From Legionella moravica DSM 19234 (GTDB lineage Bacteria > Pseudomonadota > Gammaproteobacteria > Legionellales > Legionellaceae), in the NCBI RefSeq assembly GCF_000423305.1, contig NZ_KE383999.1, forward strand, positions 303,667-367,666: 64,000 nt of DNA. The letters run 5' to 3'. Under the pieces are notes generated by a model. It was not told the DNA's origin and ran no database searches. It worked only from the letters and a program-made list of their open reading frames with translations. The translations under genes were made by a program, and so were the position numbers. The stretch's first letter is position 1; each line of letters begins with the position of its first letter. Positions 37,201 to 46,397 of this stretch are shown in pieces.

Positions 37201-40191
37201 TGGAATAACAATGAAGCGCATAATGCTTATATTCATAATAAGGATGCGAGTAACAACTATCGATCCATGTACTATAAGGGCTGTAACGACTTCTTGGAGG
37301 AGAAGATCGACGATAATAAATTTGAAGAAAAGCATATTGCCTATAAAAATTCATTAGATCCTCTTTCTGCTTACTTTGAACAACAATCACAACATCAGCA
37401 AGAACAAATCAGGAAAGTCATCGATAAACTTAAAAATATTAATAAAAATAACGATGGAAAAATGATTGTTGGCAACTCGTTAATTGAATCTGAAATTGAG
37501 GATACTTACAAAGCCTACATCAACGGAGACTTAACTGAAAAAGAAATTAAAGAAAAATTTGTCGCATATGAACAAGCATTTTTACTTATTCCTGATATTG
37601 ATAAAAAACAGGTTAGCGCATTATTTGATATTCTAATAAATAAAATTGAGACACAATTTGGGATAAATGAACAAATTAACACCATTAACGAGGAAAAAAC
37701 CTTTGCTGTCAATCATAAGATTCATATCAATCTTCAATCTGAATTTAATCAAGCCTGCACAATCTACGTAGAAGGTGAGCTTGAACAAAAATATCATGCC
37801 TATCTGGATTCATTTGAGCTTCTTTTTTCTTATGATGAAAAAAACATCGGTGAACACAAAGAAAATAAACACCAGGCATTTTGTAAATTTATCCAGACAT
37901 TAATAACCGCAAATGCACCAAATGACTATATTTTATCACTCATTGAACAACATCAAGTTTATTGCACTGATGAACGTCAATTAATCATTAGCCAGCATTT
38001 TAGAGCACTCGTAAAGAAGGATATAGATGAACTGGTCGCAGATTTTAAGTCTTTAAAAAAACTTCCTCTGGAAGAAGGATTAGAGCACAGGATCACAACC
38101 CTTTACAGGCTTACCGCCTTGTTGGATGAAAAACAACTGGCAAAAAAGAATTTAGGATTGCTTTCTCCTGAGGAACAAATAACAACCTTATGGGTTGAGA
38201 TATTTTCCGACACTTCTGATCTTCTTGACCAGATAAAGAGTCAACTTAGTAAAGAAGAATCTGGCGAGCTCCCTCAGTTAGAGCAAGCGTCTGATCTTAT
38301 CGATCAGGAAAAAAGTCAATCTAGTGAGGAATTAATCAAACACTACACTCTGCATTCAGAACAAGTTGCAAGGAGAATAATAGAAGATCTTTTTTATGAG
38401 CGTAATCGAAAATTTATCCGCCAGGGTAAAAACGTGTCTTATTGCGATCTTACTGTTGATGTGATTTGCGAGCTCGTTCCTGACGCAATAAAACAAACTC
38501 TGCATCTATCTGATCAACAATTTGCTAATCTTCATCGGGTTGTTAGTAATTCGTTCGCCGCAATCAGCACGTATATCAATCAATCGATGGCGCAAATGCT
38601 GTCAGACCCAATTCCCGCAATAATCCAAAAAACTGGTTTACCGGAACCTCAAGCGCTATCCTTTTACAATAGCTATGTTGCGGTGACTAGCGGGGCTGAT
38701 GCAAAACCTGAAGGACTAGAGGTTGCTCAAGGTGTTTTCAACAAAGCAACGCCTTATGTAACCGTTGCAAAACTGGCTACATCTATTGCTGATTTTTTAT
38801 TGCAGCTGCTCTATGAAAATGACATTAAAGATCTTCTCGATAAACCAGACTTCGAGAAATGGTTAGAACACCATTTTCTGGCTAATTGCGCCCAATCATT
38901 CAGTACCATGATTGGTAATGCAGCATCAGCTTTTTCGACAGCGCAGGAACTGTTGTCCATTGCACTATTGCTCCGCCAAGGCCCTGACAAAATAGATAAA
39001 TTGACTTATGTGCGAAAACTTGCTGGTAGTTTAATTAACATGCCTTACTTGCACCAGATGGTGCATGACCTGATGCGTGATCGGGATGGTCGCATTTCAG
39101 AACATCCTTTGTATGTATTCTACAGTTTATTGATAAAAAACATGCAAAGTAATGCGGGTCAGCAATTAATCTGTAAACATCAGGATACCATTCTTGATGG
39201 AATAACCGAGATTTTCGCTCGCAACACCTTTTTTGAAACCCTTGCCAACACCATTACCCTAGAACAGGACTCTATTCGAAATGTGTGGTTTTATACACGT
39301 AGCTTCGTTAATGCTTGCCTGGCACTAGCAAATTATCGCTCCCTACAAGCGAACATTATCAGCAACAATATCAAATTGGATCTGGAAGAAATTGAAGACT
39401 TGATAGCTCAGGGTGATGTTTCTTTAATTAATCAAAAAGCCATTATGTTGTATAGTGATCTAAAAGACAAATTGGCTACCCTGCAAAACCCGGATTGCCT
39501 AAACTCCGATCTAAGACAGCTTTATATCACCGTTTTATTTAAACAACATTTGTTGGATTGTTTCAATCCAGTACAAATCGAATCGCTGCCTGTAGAGGGA
39601 GATGGATTATTTGAATCGATTTCCCTTCATTGTAACATTCCTGTCGCAGGATTACGTTCCAAGGTTGCGTTGCATATTATTAAAAATAAAGATTATTACG
39701 AACCATTGATAAACGGCTCTTTTGATGCATTTATCAGTGGATTGAGAAATCATGCAAGAAAAGACCTGTTTCAAGAAGGAGAGCCTCCTTTTAAGACGGT
39801 TATCCATGCCTTGTCTGAAGTTACAGGACGCCCAATTATTATTGCATTCAATGGTACCCATCCGGATTTAGAGCGACAAGGCCTGGACGCACCCGGTACA
39901 ATAAAATTAGGTGATCCAATATTTCTTGCCTATAAGCAAGTTGGCTCAACTGCAACGTTTCAATATCAGGTTATACTCCTTCGAGGAGAGGCTTTTGCAG
40001 AGGCTGTCTATGCAAAAATATTGGCTACAAAATCAGGCTTACCACAACCTGTGTTGTCGCAACGTCCCAAATTTTTCTCTACACCACCCGAACTAAAAGA
40101 GCGGGTAAAACGTGCTCAAGCAGCGATTGTGGATGAGGGAGGGGCTCCTTTAATATTGTTTATGGGTAAAAAATCAGGGCAATCGGGTTAA
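34231..40191 (+). CDS. Giant protein with HExxH motif and degenerate OTU domain (1,986 aa), probable effector
   Basis: AGAGG precedes the ATG. Residues 1-270 hold a zinc-metalloprotease-like motif, TIIHELTHHVLPL (H121-E122-x-x-H125). Residues about 285-375 are hydrophobic and may insert in a membrane. A Ser/Asp-rich linker, a long helical region and degenerate repeats at about 930-1210 follow. Residues about 1785-1920 have an OTU layout (VEGDGLFESIS, then LRSKVALHIIKNKDYYEPLI, VIHALSEVTGRPIII and YQVILL), but the catalytic Cys is G1792 and the final His position is Q1911 or Q1913. So the OTU part is probably inactive and may only bind ubiquitin. No Sec signal is seen. Substrates are unknown. 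Confidence 0.75.
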   Translation: MPNAKNKSQKITLIDDTSTFWLVEHKGIKIYAENEKVAGTVLNTLKKAEWNHWHSPLCENIILMAKESVKSGQVKIIAFDTESLQRGALGRFIYGPNVIDEIHLAATRTSGMRPLRGTIIHELTHHVLPLANRRQSTFGIEAFDHQENIRRSLCTNFQDYMKRRAIGALSIEERTVASYIFKYPRRYLGVNVMRIEHITHTMSALTISEKACWSIAPDYLKALNDYIEFEMNRKKIVPVSKMATQSTHLSEFDLLVPPRDLALPAKQPIHGPGCAMTRKELISNGLKFGGLGLLTLYGYYQSYIQAYEHYNYLESQSPILHTTIATSASLGEFAAMCSYWSFISLCAGPYLTTLGLIGSIEDSVSADSVAAHQAAVHEYRERIGKILSAEEVSQNLALYGSPFATCDDESLKTPLPRFLDEGSITPIEISLLKTVGSVINLGQQFITDTIYAKHDSALSAIGYPRPADPAKTLQASLSLQQAYHELQLRSSPSKKFKGDIISNTLQQPSQVDFTTPVQNTTAASSSNKSLSDLSGFASSDDDRFHFAPLKHWIKEYQIDPLNVANTLRPQTPLPPKLDLSFHFSPDGFQVGVTTSFGYNLPRGNFKPDSNQTPETHSWFNGNKTFSDLFGAVAVPVIEHFMDWDEKRYQEREAHAVKKQGKIITRDCEENFFGKYNRICELYNAYTEESDKNKQDALLVTLRVETNNFFPEAQNFLFQYQSYKPDTKKYQIGGHRVRYPVYNFIQNNLLPVIRSVVEEKLPQLDRSITALEAEANNFKLEEGITNAYGRYLNKEIFLDDLIKLRISNVELIINNLIVIKEALHGRDRFKVNLLIERNKYQILSLQTDIKMQQAAHDTIAGTMQLTDFNNLFEEQDAVLRNRIIFLEKINKKKGVHTDERNANNAEIAKINVQRGHNRDYKFFIQNYYLKSTCSSRFYEAFNGYLSGTMTKEVYDDIFLACQNSYLPLFSYFETQTQTQETIDQINELKSQWNNNEAHNAYIHNKDASNNYRSMYYKGCNDFLEEKIDDNKFEEKHIAYKNSLDPLSAYFEQQSQHQQEQIRKVIDKLKNINKNNDGKMIVGNSLIESEIEDTYKAYINGDLTEKEIKEKFVAYEQAFLLIPDIDKKQVSALFDILINKIETQFGINEQINTINEEKTFAVNHKIHINLQSEFNQACTIYVEGELEQKYHAYLDSFELLFSYDEKNIGEHKENKHQAFCKFIQTLITANAPNDYILSLIEQHQVYCTDERQLIISQHFRALVKKDIDELVADFKSLKKLPLEEGLEHRITTLYRLTALLDEKQLAKKNLGLLSPEEQITTLWVEIFSDTSDLLDQIKSQLSKEESGELPQLEQASDLIDQEKSQSSEELIKHYTLHSEQVARRIIEDLFYERNRKFIRQGKNVSYCDLTVDVICELVPDAIKQTLHLSDQQFANLHRVVSNSFAAISTYINQSMAQMLSDPIPAIIQKTGLPEPQALSFYNSYVAVTSGADAKPEGLEVAQGVFNKATPYVTVAKLATSIADFLLQLLYENDIKDLLDKPDFEKWLEHHFLANCAQSFSTMIGNAASAFSTAQELLSIALLLRQGPDKIDKLTYVRKLAGSLINMPYLHQMVHDLMRDRDGRISEHPLYVFYSLLIKNMQSNAGQQLICKHQDTILDGITEIFARNTFFETLANTITLEQDSIRNVWFYTRSFVNACLALANYRSLQANIISNNIKLDLEEIEDLIAQGDVSLINQKAIMLYSDLKDKLATLQNPDCLNSDLRQLYITVLFKQHLLDCFNPVQIESLPVEGDGLFESISLHCNIPVAGLRSKVALHIIKNKDYYEPLINGSFDAFISGLRNHARKDLFQEGEPPFKTVIHALSEVTGRPIIIAFNGTHPDLERQGLDAPGTIKLGDPIFLAYKQVGSTATFQYQVILLRGEAFAEAVYAKILATKSGLPQPVLSQRPKFFSTPPELKERVKRAQAAIVDEGGAPLILFMGKKSGQSG

Positions 40192-40226
40192 CCCAAGATA
40201 TTTCTTGGATTAACCCGATTGCCCTG
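40175..40226 (-). terminator. 24-bp hairpin overlapping the stop codon of the giant gene
   Basis: Arms 40175-40198 and 40203-40226 match at 23 of 24 positions around a 4-base loop. The left arm contains the TAA stop of the 1,986-codon gene. On the minus strand the hairpin is followed by ATTTTTTACCC, an intrinsic-terminator layout. On the plus strand no T run follows. It may protect the mRNA end or stop antisense transcription. Confidence 0.55.
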
Positions 40227-40412
40227 GGTAAAAAATGAGGTTCTGTCGCAAAATGTTGTCAGCTAAGATAATATTTACATTTTTCCATGGGAACGAACAA
40301 CAATGTTCATTTTGGGGCTTGGGTATTAATGGGAGAGCGCTCAGAAAAACCCACCTGTAAAATAAAAAAACTGATAAATACCTCCCTATCTGTACAATAT
40401 TAAAACACTCTC

Positions 40413-40787
40413 GTGTTAGGAATAAAAACAATAGCTGCAACTGAACAAAATATTCAAGAACAGATTGAACACACATTACAAGAGAAATCATTAAAAGCGC
40501 TTCTACCTCAGATTGAAAAATTACCTTTCTTTTTTAAACCAATTCGAGTGATAAAAGACATGTTACCCATCTGGGAAGATCGATTTGCCAAATTAGTAGA
40601 TTGCGTGGGCTACGGCAGGCGTTTGGAAGCTGAAAAACTGTTCAAAGTAGGGCCTGGATTATTGTTATGGCGGGGCAATTTAACCGATCTTGCCAAAAAA
40701 TATTGCATTTGTCTAAGTGCTGGAATTGCTTGTATATCCTCCACGTATTCACAGAGATATCCACAGAAAGTGTGGATAAGTAAGTAA
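40413..40787 (+). pseudogene. Remnant of a Legionella effector-type gene
   Basis: A GTG-initiated 124-codon frame. The segment YGRRLEAEKLFKVGPGLLLWRGNLTDLAKKY (quoted here as YGRRLEAEKLFKVGP and LLLWRGNLTDLAKKY) resembles a helical module seen in several large Legionella proteins, which continues with KNITAFQYALW-like sequence. Here the next residues are out of frame: reading the third frame gives IAFV, then a stop. The frame therefore looks broken. It lacks a good ribosome binding site. The family recall is from memory and needs a search. Confidence 0.4.
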
Positions 40788-41113
40788 GGCATATGCAGTG
40801 AACAAAACAAGATAAGCCTTATCCATCAAGGGGTTGTCTTTAGAAGCACGCTTAGTTTAAAGAAAAATAACGGGATGATAAAAAAAATACCCACAGGAGA
40901 TAACGAATGAATTGAGTATTTGCAACATAATGATATCAACAAAAAAATTTAAAAAACAGTCTTGACTGGCATGATTTTTGATAAATTCAAAATTTAAAGT
41001 ATCCTATTTAAGACACAGTGGAGTTAAATCAGCACGATGGACTCATTCAAAGCACTACGCTTGGAATGAGTATTGATTTCGAGCCGTAATCTCTATGTGA
41101 GGAATGAATTCAC
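40788..41113. other. AT-rich gene-free stretch
   Basis: No gene is seen. It includes a 13-base imperfect hairpin (ACTCATTCAAAGC / GCTTGGAATGAGT) at 41041-41071. The preceding block at 40236-40262 (GGTTCTGTCGCAAAATGTTG) resembles the end of an IS6-family element, but no transposase or second end is present. Confidence 0.35.
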
Positions 41114-41750
41114 TCACCCTGCTCTTTTTTATAAATGGGTCCATCAATCCATAATTTTTCATCAGTCAATAATTCATTGGCAACACAAATCCACCTACTT
41201 TTAGATAGGGAATCGGCACCCTCTGACCAAAATTCAGTTACATTATGACCACTTCAGTTGGCAGCGTTCATTGGGGTTGGCTGGTGCCACAGTTCCATTC
41301 GGCAAGACGGCACATGCGCAGGATTTCGCATGAGCCAATTGCTCTGCTGTGATGTGTGAAACCATTAAAATTGCATGATCAATAATCGTATTCTGAGTAT
41401 TAGCCCCTGTAAAATGCCAACTGGATAAATTACTGGATGAGAAATTGGCATTTTGCAATGATGCGTTAATCAATGTCTAACCGCTCAGCATCGTTTTGTA
41501 AAACGTACCTGTATTGCATTTGTGCCTGGCTAAAATCCGATTCAATCATATGGTATTGAGTCACCTTTAATCGTATCAAATTTGCTTTAGATAAATCTGA
41601 AGTACTAAAATTACTCCCCTCAATGAAGACTCCGATAAAAAAGAGCCATTATGAGTGTTCCGGTTGCGAAAAGCCACATAAGAAAAATAGCATTTAATAC
41701 AGGTTTTCGTTGTTTTTAATACCTCAATTTCGTCATCAGAGGACAACAAA
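41114..41750 (-). pseudogene. Frameshifted pentapeptide-repeat gene
   Basis: Reading the minus strand, pentapeptide-repeat sequence appears in successive frames. First comes EIEVLKTTKTCIKC (the usual cap) with NGSFLSESSLRG. Then, after a shift near 41627, SNFSTSDLSKANLIRL and MIESDFSQAQMQ. Then, after a stop near 41485, MINASLQNANFSSSNLSSWH in the frame 41473-41243. A further shift gives EFWSEGADSLSKSRWICVAN to about 41114. The (S/T/A)(N/D)(L/F)xx pattern is clear. At least two frameshifts make it non-functional. Confidence 0.65.
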
Positions 41751-41976
41751 TTTATATACAGTCCCTCGGTACATTAAAAAGTAGTTAAATTTATATAAAT
41801 ATTAGCTATAATCCAAATCCTTTTTATTTAGTTGAGCAGTTAAAAATAAGATTGAAGTATTCAATACTCTCCAGATACTGTTTAAATAATTACCCAAAAG
41901 AGCCAATGGTAACTAAGTGTTATATGTATCGATATATTCTGATGATACATCACGTTGTACCGTAAAAAGTTGAAAA

Positions 41977-43050
41977 ATGAAAATATTGGTCATACAACAT
42001 AAAAAAATTGGTGATGTTTTAACAAGTAGTATTATTTGTAATAACTTAAAAAGGATAATGCCGGAAGTAGAGATTCATTACTTGGTCAATGTAGAAACTC
42101 TGCCTGTATTAGAAGGAAATCCTTACATCAACCGGATTATTACCTTACATCAGGAACATAAGGTTAGTTTACGTTCCTTTATAAAATTTGCTTTGCAAAT
42201 CAGGCGAGAACATTATGACATTGTGATTGATGCCTATAGTAAGTTGGAAAGTTGGATTATTGTTTGGCTTAGTAATGCAAAACGCAGGATCTCATATAGG
42301 AAAAAGTTTAGAACATTTCTGTACACAGATAACTTTTCACGAGAATTAGTAACGAACTCTTCTCCTGGGCGTATAATTGATTTAAAACTTCTCTTAATAA
42401 AACCCTTTTTAAACAAAAACGTTCCTGATCGCCATCCTAAAATTTATCTTTCTGAAGATGAAAAACAAAGGGGTTTACGATTATTAAAAAAACACCATAT
42501 CCCATTTAAAAGGAACGTAATGCTTAACGTTTTGGGAAGCAGCCCATTAAAAACATATCCTCTTGAGTATATGGCTATTTTAGTGAATCAAATAGCCAGT
42601 CAAGTCGACGTGAATATTTTATTTAATTTTATACCTGATCAAAAAGTTGAAGCACAAAAACTTTATGATTTATGTAATGATAATGCTAAAAGAAATATTT
42701 TTTTAAATTTATCCAATTATGATTTAAGAACATTTATTGCCATCATGAATGAATGTGATGCGATTATTGGTAATGAAGGTGGCGCAATCCACATTGCTAA
42801 AGCGCTTGATAAATCTTCATTTACAATTTTTTCTCCCTGGATTTGTAAAATGGAATGGTCGACTTTTGAAGATGACACAAATCACGTTGCAGTACACCTA
42901 TCTGATTTTAAACCAGATTTATATGTGAATACTCAAGATACGGAACAAAAGGAGAATGCTCTTGAACTTTTTAAAGAGCTTAAACCTGAATTTATTTTAC
43001 CAAAACTTAGCACCTATCTAGCCCATCATTTTGGCCAAAACAATGAATAG
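41977..43050 (+). CDS. Glycosyltransferase family 9 (heptosyltransferase-like)
   Basis: The 357-residue protein has the GT9 fold seen in LPS heptosyltransferases: KILVIQHKKIGDVLTSSIIC (2-21), a typical N-terminal Rossmann start, HYDIVIDAYSKLESWIIVWL in the first domain, and the donor-site block DAIIGNEGGAIHIAKALDK (about 262-280), where most members read DTGxxHIAxAL. It probably adds a sugar to LPS core or a related glycan at the inner membrane. No LPS genes are adjacent, so the acceptor is unknown. Base composition is notably AT-rich, like the remnants before it, so it may belong to the accessory region. Confidence 0.85.
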   Translation: MKILVIQHKKIGDVLTSSIICNNLKRIMPEVEIHYLVNVETLPVLEGNPYINRIITLHQEHKVSLRSFIKFALQIRREHYDIVIDAYSKLESWIIVWLSNAKRRISYRKKFRTFLYTDNFSRELVTNSSPGRIIDLKLLLIKPFLNKNVPDRHPKIYLSEDEKQRGLRLLKKHHIPFKRNVMLNVLGSSPLKTYPLEYMAILVNQIASQVDVNILFNFIPDQKVEAQKLYDLCNDNAKRNIFLNLSNYDLRTFIAIMNECDAIIGNEGGAIHIAKALDKSSFTIFSPWICKMEWSTFEDDTNHVAVHLSDFKPDLYVNTQDTEQKENALELFKELKPEFILPKLSTYLAHHFGQNNE

Positions 43051-43129
43051 AAAGTGCTAGTCAAAATAATTGGACACAGTGTATACGGAGTTCAACATCA
43101 AGCCAAAAGATAAAAAAGCTTCAGCATCT

Positions 43130-44521
43130 CTATTTTTTGCTTTTAACTCGCTTCATAAGTCTTCGCTTTTTATTGACCTGCCGTTGTGATAATTTATTTT
43201 TTTTCTCGGCAAAGGGATTTGCTCCACCCCTAAATTCAATTTTTAAAGGAGTTCCTACCAAGCCAAGATGTTTAATAAATTCATTGTTTAAATAACGCTT
43301 ATAACTATCCGGTAATGCATCAAGCTGGTTGCCATGAATTACTATGACTGGTGGATTATGCCCACCAATATGTGCATAACGTAATTTGATTCTTCGTCCA
43401 CTCACACACGGTGGTGTATGCTTAGTACTGATGTCCTGTAATAAGCGGGTTAATCGGGGTGTTGAGAAGGATTGCGTAGCTGACTCATAGGCTTCATTGA
43501 TGTCTTTAAACAACCCGCCTACTCCGCTACCATGCAATGCTGAAATAAATCGGACTTTAGCAAAATTTGCGAAATGCAGGCGACGAGCTAATTCTTCTTT
43601 AACTCTTTCTTTATGCTCCTCGTCCAGACCATCCCATTTATTAAAGGCTATGACCAAAGCTTTACCCGATTCAATAATAAAACCAAGTAAATTCATATCC
43701 TGATCGGTAATCCCTTCTTTTGCATCCAATAATTGTAAGCAAACGTTAGATTCTTTAATGGCCTGTAGTGTCTTAATTACAGAGAATTTTTCAATTTTTT
43801 CATCCACACGCGATTTTCTGCGAACACCTGCAGTATCGATAAGGACATATTTCTGCTCATCACGTTCAAAAGGAATAGAGATACTGTCTCGTGTCGTTCC
43901 TGGCATATCGAACACAACAACTCGTTCTTCGCCTAATATTCTGTTAATTAGAGTAGATTTTCCAACATTGGGTCTTCCGGCAAAAGCTATTTTAATAGTA
44001 TTGTCCTGTACCGTATCACTCGCTTCAGGAATCGCAAATGGAAGAAGAATGGTCTCTAATAGTGAGCTAATACCACTTCCATGAGCAGCTGAAATCGAGT
44101 GAACATCGCTAATGCCTAACGATTGAAAATCAGAGCAGGCAATATCATCATCCAAACCTTCTGTTTTATTAACGACCAAATGAACTTTTTTGTTCAGTTT
44201 TCGCAAATTAATCGCAATTTGTTCATCAATCCCCGTTAAACCAGACCGACCATCTACCAAAAAAAGAACAGCGTCAGCTTCATTTAATGCAATGGCGGAT
44301 TGTTTGGACATCAAACTGTCAACAGCGATATCATCTACCCCAATCCCGCCAGTATCGACTACGATATACGGCTTATTATTATACAAGGCCTGTCCGTACT
44401 GCCTGTCACGGGTAAGGCCAGGAAAATCAGCAACAAGAGCATCCTGCGTTTTAGTTAATCGATTAAATAACGTTGATTTGCCAACATTAGGACGCCCAAC
44501 AAGAGCAATTACTGGAATCAT
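43130..44521 (-). CDS. der: Ribosome biogenesis GTPase Der (EngA)
   Basis: Der is an essential tandem-GTPase protein for 50S ribosome assembly. The 463-residue protein has two G domains, with P-loops GRPNVGKS at 9-16 and 182-189, G3 motifs DTGG (56-59) and DTAG (about 230), and G4 motifs NKTE (118-121) and NKWD. A C-terminal KH-like domain ends in a basic tail ([13 protein letters not shown]). It is the last gene of the conserved ndk-to-der cluster, 4 bases after bamB. Confidence 0.97.
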   Translation of the reverse strand: MIPVIALVGRPNVGKSTLFNRLTKTQDALVADFPGLTRDRQYGQALYNNKPYIVVDTGGIGVDDIAVDSLMSKQSAIALNEADAVLFLVDGRSGLTGIDEQIAINLRKLNKKVHLVVNKTEGLDDDIACSDFQSLGISDVHSISAAHGSGISSLLETILLPFAIPEASDTVQDNTIKIAFAGRPNVGKSTLINRILGEERVVVFDMPGTTRDSISIPFERDEQKYVLIDTAGVRRKSRVDEKIEKFSVIKTLQAIKESNVCLQLLDAKEGITDQDMNLLGFIIESGKALVIAFNKWDGLDEEHKERVKEELARRLHFANFAKVRFISALHGSGVGGLFKDINEAYESATQSFSTPRLTRLLQDISTKHTPPCVSGRRIKLRYAHIGGHNPPVIVIHGNQLDALPDSYKRYLNNEFIKHLGLVGTPLKIEFRGGANPFAEKKNKLSQRQVNKKRRLMKRVKSKK

Positions 44522-44525
44522 TATT

Positions 44526-45680
44526 TTAACTCACAGACAGTTGATTAAGCAGTCCATTGTCTGTTAATACATACAGATTCCTTCCAGCCACAGTTGGCGA
44601 AATACTAACTCCCGCAGATAATTGAGAGCGCGCCATTAACTCGCCCGTTTGGGAATCCAGGAAGTGTAGGTAGCCAGTTTTATCACCAACAACAATATCT
44701 TCACCTACAATAACTGGCTCCGTTAGCCCTCTGGCTTTAAGCGCAGTTTGTTTCCAATTAACATGCCCTGTAGACCTGTCCAAGGACCAGACCACATCAT
44801 GGCTGTCAGTCAAATATAAGGTATTGGCACTTAAGACCATATTTTTAAATACAGATCCTGGTTTCCTCCAGATAAACTGGCCATCAGTCAAAGATAAAGC
44901 ACCAATATACCCTTGATAGCTACCTAAATAGGCTACTTTATCTTTTATAATTGGATCAGAATCGATGTCAATTAATCGCTCAACATCGCTAGCTCCTGTA
45001 GCATAAGCAATGCTTCTTTGCCATACAAGACGACCTGTATCCAGTTCCAAAGCATCCAGTTTGCCATCTGAGAAACCTATCAACACCAAATTATCCATAA
45101 TTATTGGAGATGAGCTTGCTTTTAAGACAAGGCTTGGCGAACCATGTTCTGCAGACCATAATTGCTTACCATTAATAGCATCAAAGGCAAATACTTTGCC
45201 ATCAATAGTTTTTGCTACAATTTTTTGATGTGATAAGGCGACCGGAGATAAAATTTCCCCTGATACTTTTGTCTGCCACACTTCTTTCCCATCAGCCTGA
45301 TTTAACAAAGCTAAAGTAGACGCATTCGTGCTGACAACTACAAAACCATCAGCAACAGTTGGGCCACTCAGGATCCCGTGATTCAATTGAGTAGACCATT
45401 TGACCTGCCCGTCTTTTTTATTTACCGCTTGTACGATCCCGCTAGTATCAGCAGTATAAACAAGATCGCCACGAATGACGGGCTTGAGCTTAAGATACTC
45501 ACTGTACTTGCGTGATTTTCCTACTGGAGCAGTCCAGTTTTGGGATACTTTAATCTTGGGTTGAATTTCCTCCAGCTCTTTAGGTTTGGGAGTATTATCC
45601 TTACCCAGCAGATAATCATCAACTTGAGAACATCCCTGCATAATTCCACAGAGTAACAACATTAATATTCTAATTTTCAT
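44526..45680 (-). CDS. bamB: Outer-membrane assembly lipoprotein BamB
   Basis: BamB is part of the BAM complex that inserts beta-barrel proteins in the outer membrane. The 384-residue protein starts with a lipoprotein signal, [20 protein letters not shown], with the lipidated Cys at 17. It then has repeated PQQ-type blades such as [20 protein letters not shown] and [15 protein letters not shown], which form the eight-bladed propeller. Length fits the family. It lies between yfgM and der, its standard neighbours. Confidence 0.95.
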   Translation of the reverse strand: MKIRILMLLLCGIMQGCSQVDDYLLGKDNTPKPKELEEIQPKIKVSQNWTAPVGKSRKYSEYLKLKPVIRGDLVYTADTSGIVQAVNKKDGQVKWSTQLNHGILSGPTVADGFVVVSTNASTLALLNQADGKEVWQTKVSGEILSPVALSHQKIVAKTIDGKVFAFDAINGKQLWSAEHGSPSLVLKASSSPIIMDNLVLIGFSDGKLDALELDTGRLVWQRSIAYATGASDVERLIDIDSDPIIKDKVAYLGSYQGYIGALSLTDGQFIWRKPGSVFKNMVLSANTLYLTDSHDVVWSLDRSTGHVNWKQTALKARGLTEPVIVGEDIVVGDKTGYLHFLDSQTGELMARSQLSAGVSISPTVAGRNLYVLTDNGLLNQLSVS

Positions 45681-45707
45681 AAACCTTTAATCCTATGTTC
45701 AAAAGCA

Positions 45708-46382
45708 TTAAGCCGATTGGACTTTTTTCTCATTACCATTCATGGATTGATTTTTAATTGCCAATTCATTCGTTTTCATTTCTAAAAACAAGTTACCCAT
45801 TCCATTTGTTTTAACTTCATCTATTGCCAAGCGATAAGCATCCATAGCTTCTTGATATTGTCCAGTTGCTCCGTAAATATCACCTTTTAGTTCATTAATA
45901 ACCGGTAAATAGGTTTCATCAACAATGGAACTGAGTTCGTTTAATGCGTCTGTGTATGATTTTTCCGCAGCCATTAAACGTGCAATTCGAATTTTGGCGA
46001 TCTGCTTTAAGGAATTCATTTCACTGCCAGCAGCTACCTTTTGTAATTCGCTTCGCGCTTTATCCAGTTTATTTTTACTGACGTAAATTTTTGCCAGAGT
46101 CATATGTGCAACATCAGCATATACTGTGTTGTCGTAATCTTTTATTAGCTCGTTCGCGAAAGAACGAACGGATTTAATATTCTGATTTGAAAAGGCAACC
46201 ATCATATTCTCATAAGTTATTGATGCTTGCTGTTTTAATTTATCCTGATGCCAGTGCATGTATCTATACCCAGCTATACAAAGAAGAATGACGGACAAAA
46301 ATACAGTGACCAAATTACCGTATCGTTTCCACCATTTTTTAATTACTTCTAACTGTTCATCTTCAGTCATATACACTGACAT
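45708..46382 (-). CDS. yfgM: YfgM family membrane-anchored TPR protein
   Basis: YfgM is an inner-membrane protein with a periplasmic TPR domain. In E. coli it works with the PpiD chaperone near the Sec translocon. From the ATG at 46382 (with GGGAG 7 bases upstream) it has 224 residues: a cytoplasmic start, MTEDEQLEVIKKWWKRYGN, one membrane segment at about 21-42, and helical repeats after. A GTG at 46397 directly after the hisS stop is the alternative start. It sits between hisS and bamB as in other gammaproteobacteria. Confidence 0.92.
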   Translation of the reverse strand: MSVYMTEDEQLEVIKKWWKRYGNLVTVFLSVILLCIAGYRYMHWHQDKLKQQASITYENMMVAFSNQNIKSVRSFANELIKDYDNTVYADVAHMTLAKIYVSKNKLDKARSELQKVAAGSEMNSLKQIAKIRIARLMAAEKSYTDALNELSSIVDETYLPVINELKGDIYGATGQYQEAMDAYRLAIDEVKTNGMGNLFLEMKTNELAIKNQSMNGNEKKVQSA

Positions 46383-46397
46383 TTTGTTCTCCCGCAC

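Noticed and set aside
40236-40262. IS6-family insertion sequence
   Set aside because: Only about 20 bases resemble an IS6 end; there is no transposase and no second end.
40210-40491. 93-codon minus-strand frame after the giant gene
   Set aside because: It has no recognisable domain or ribosome site, and its end is inside the hairpin at 40175-40226.
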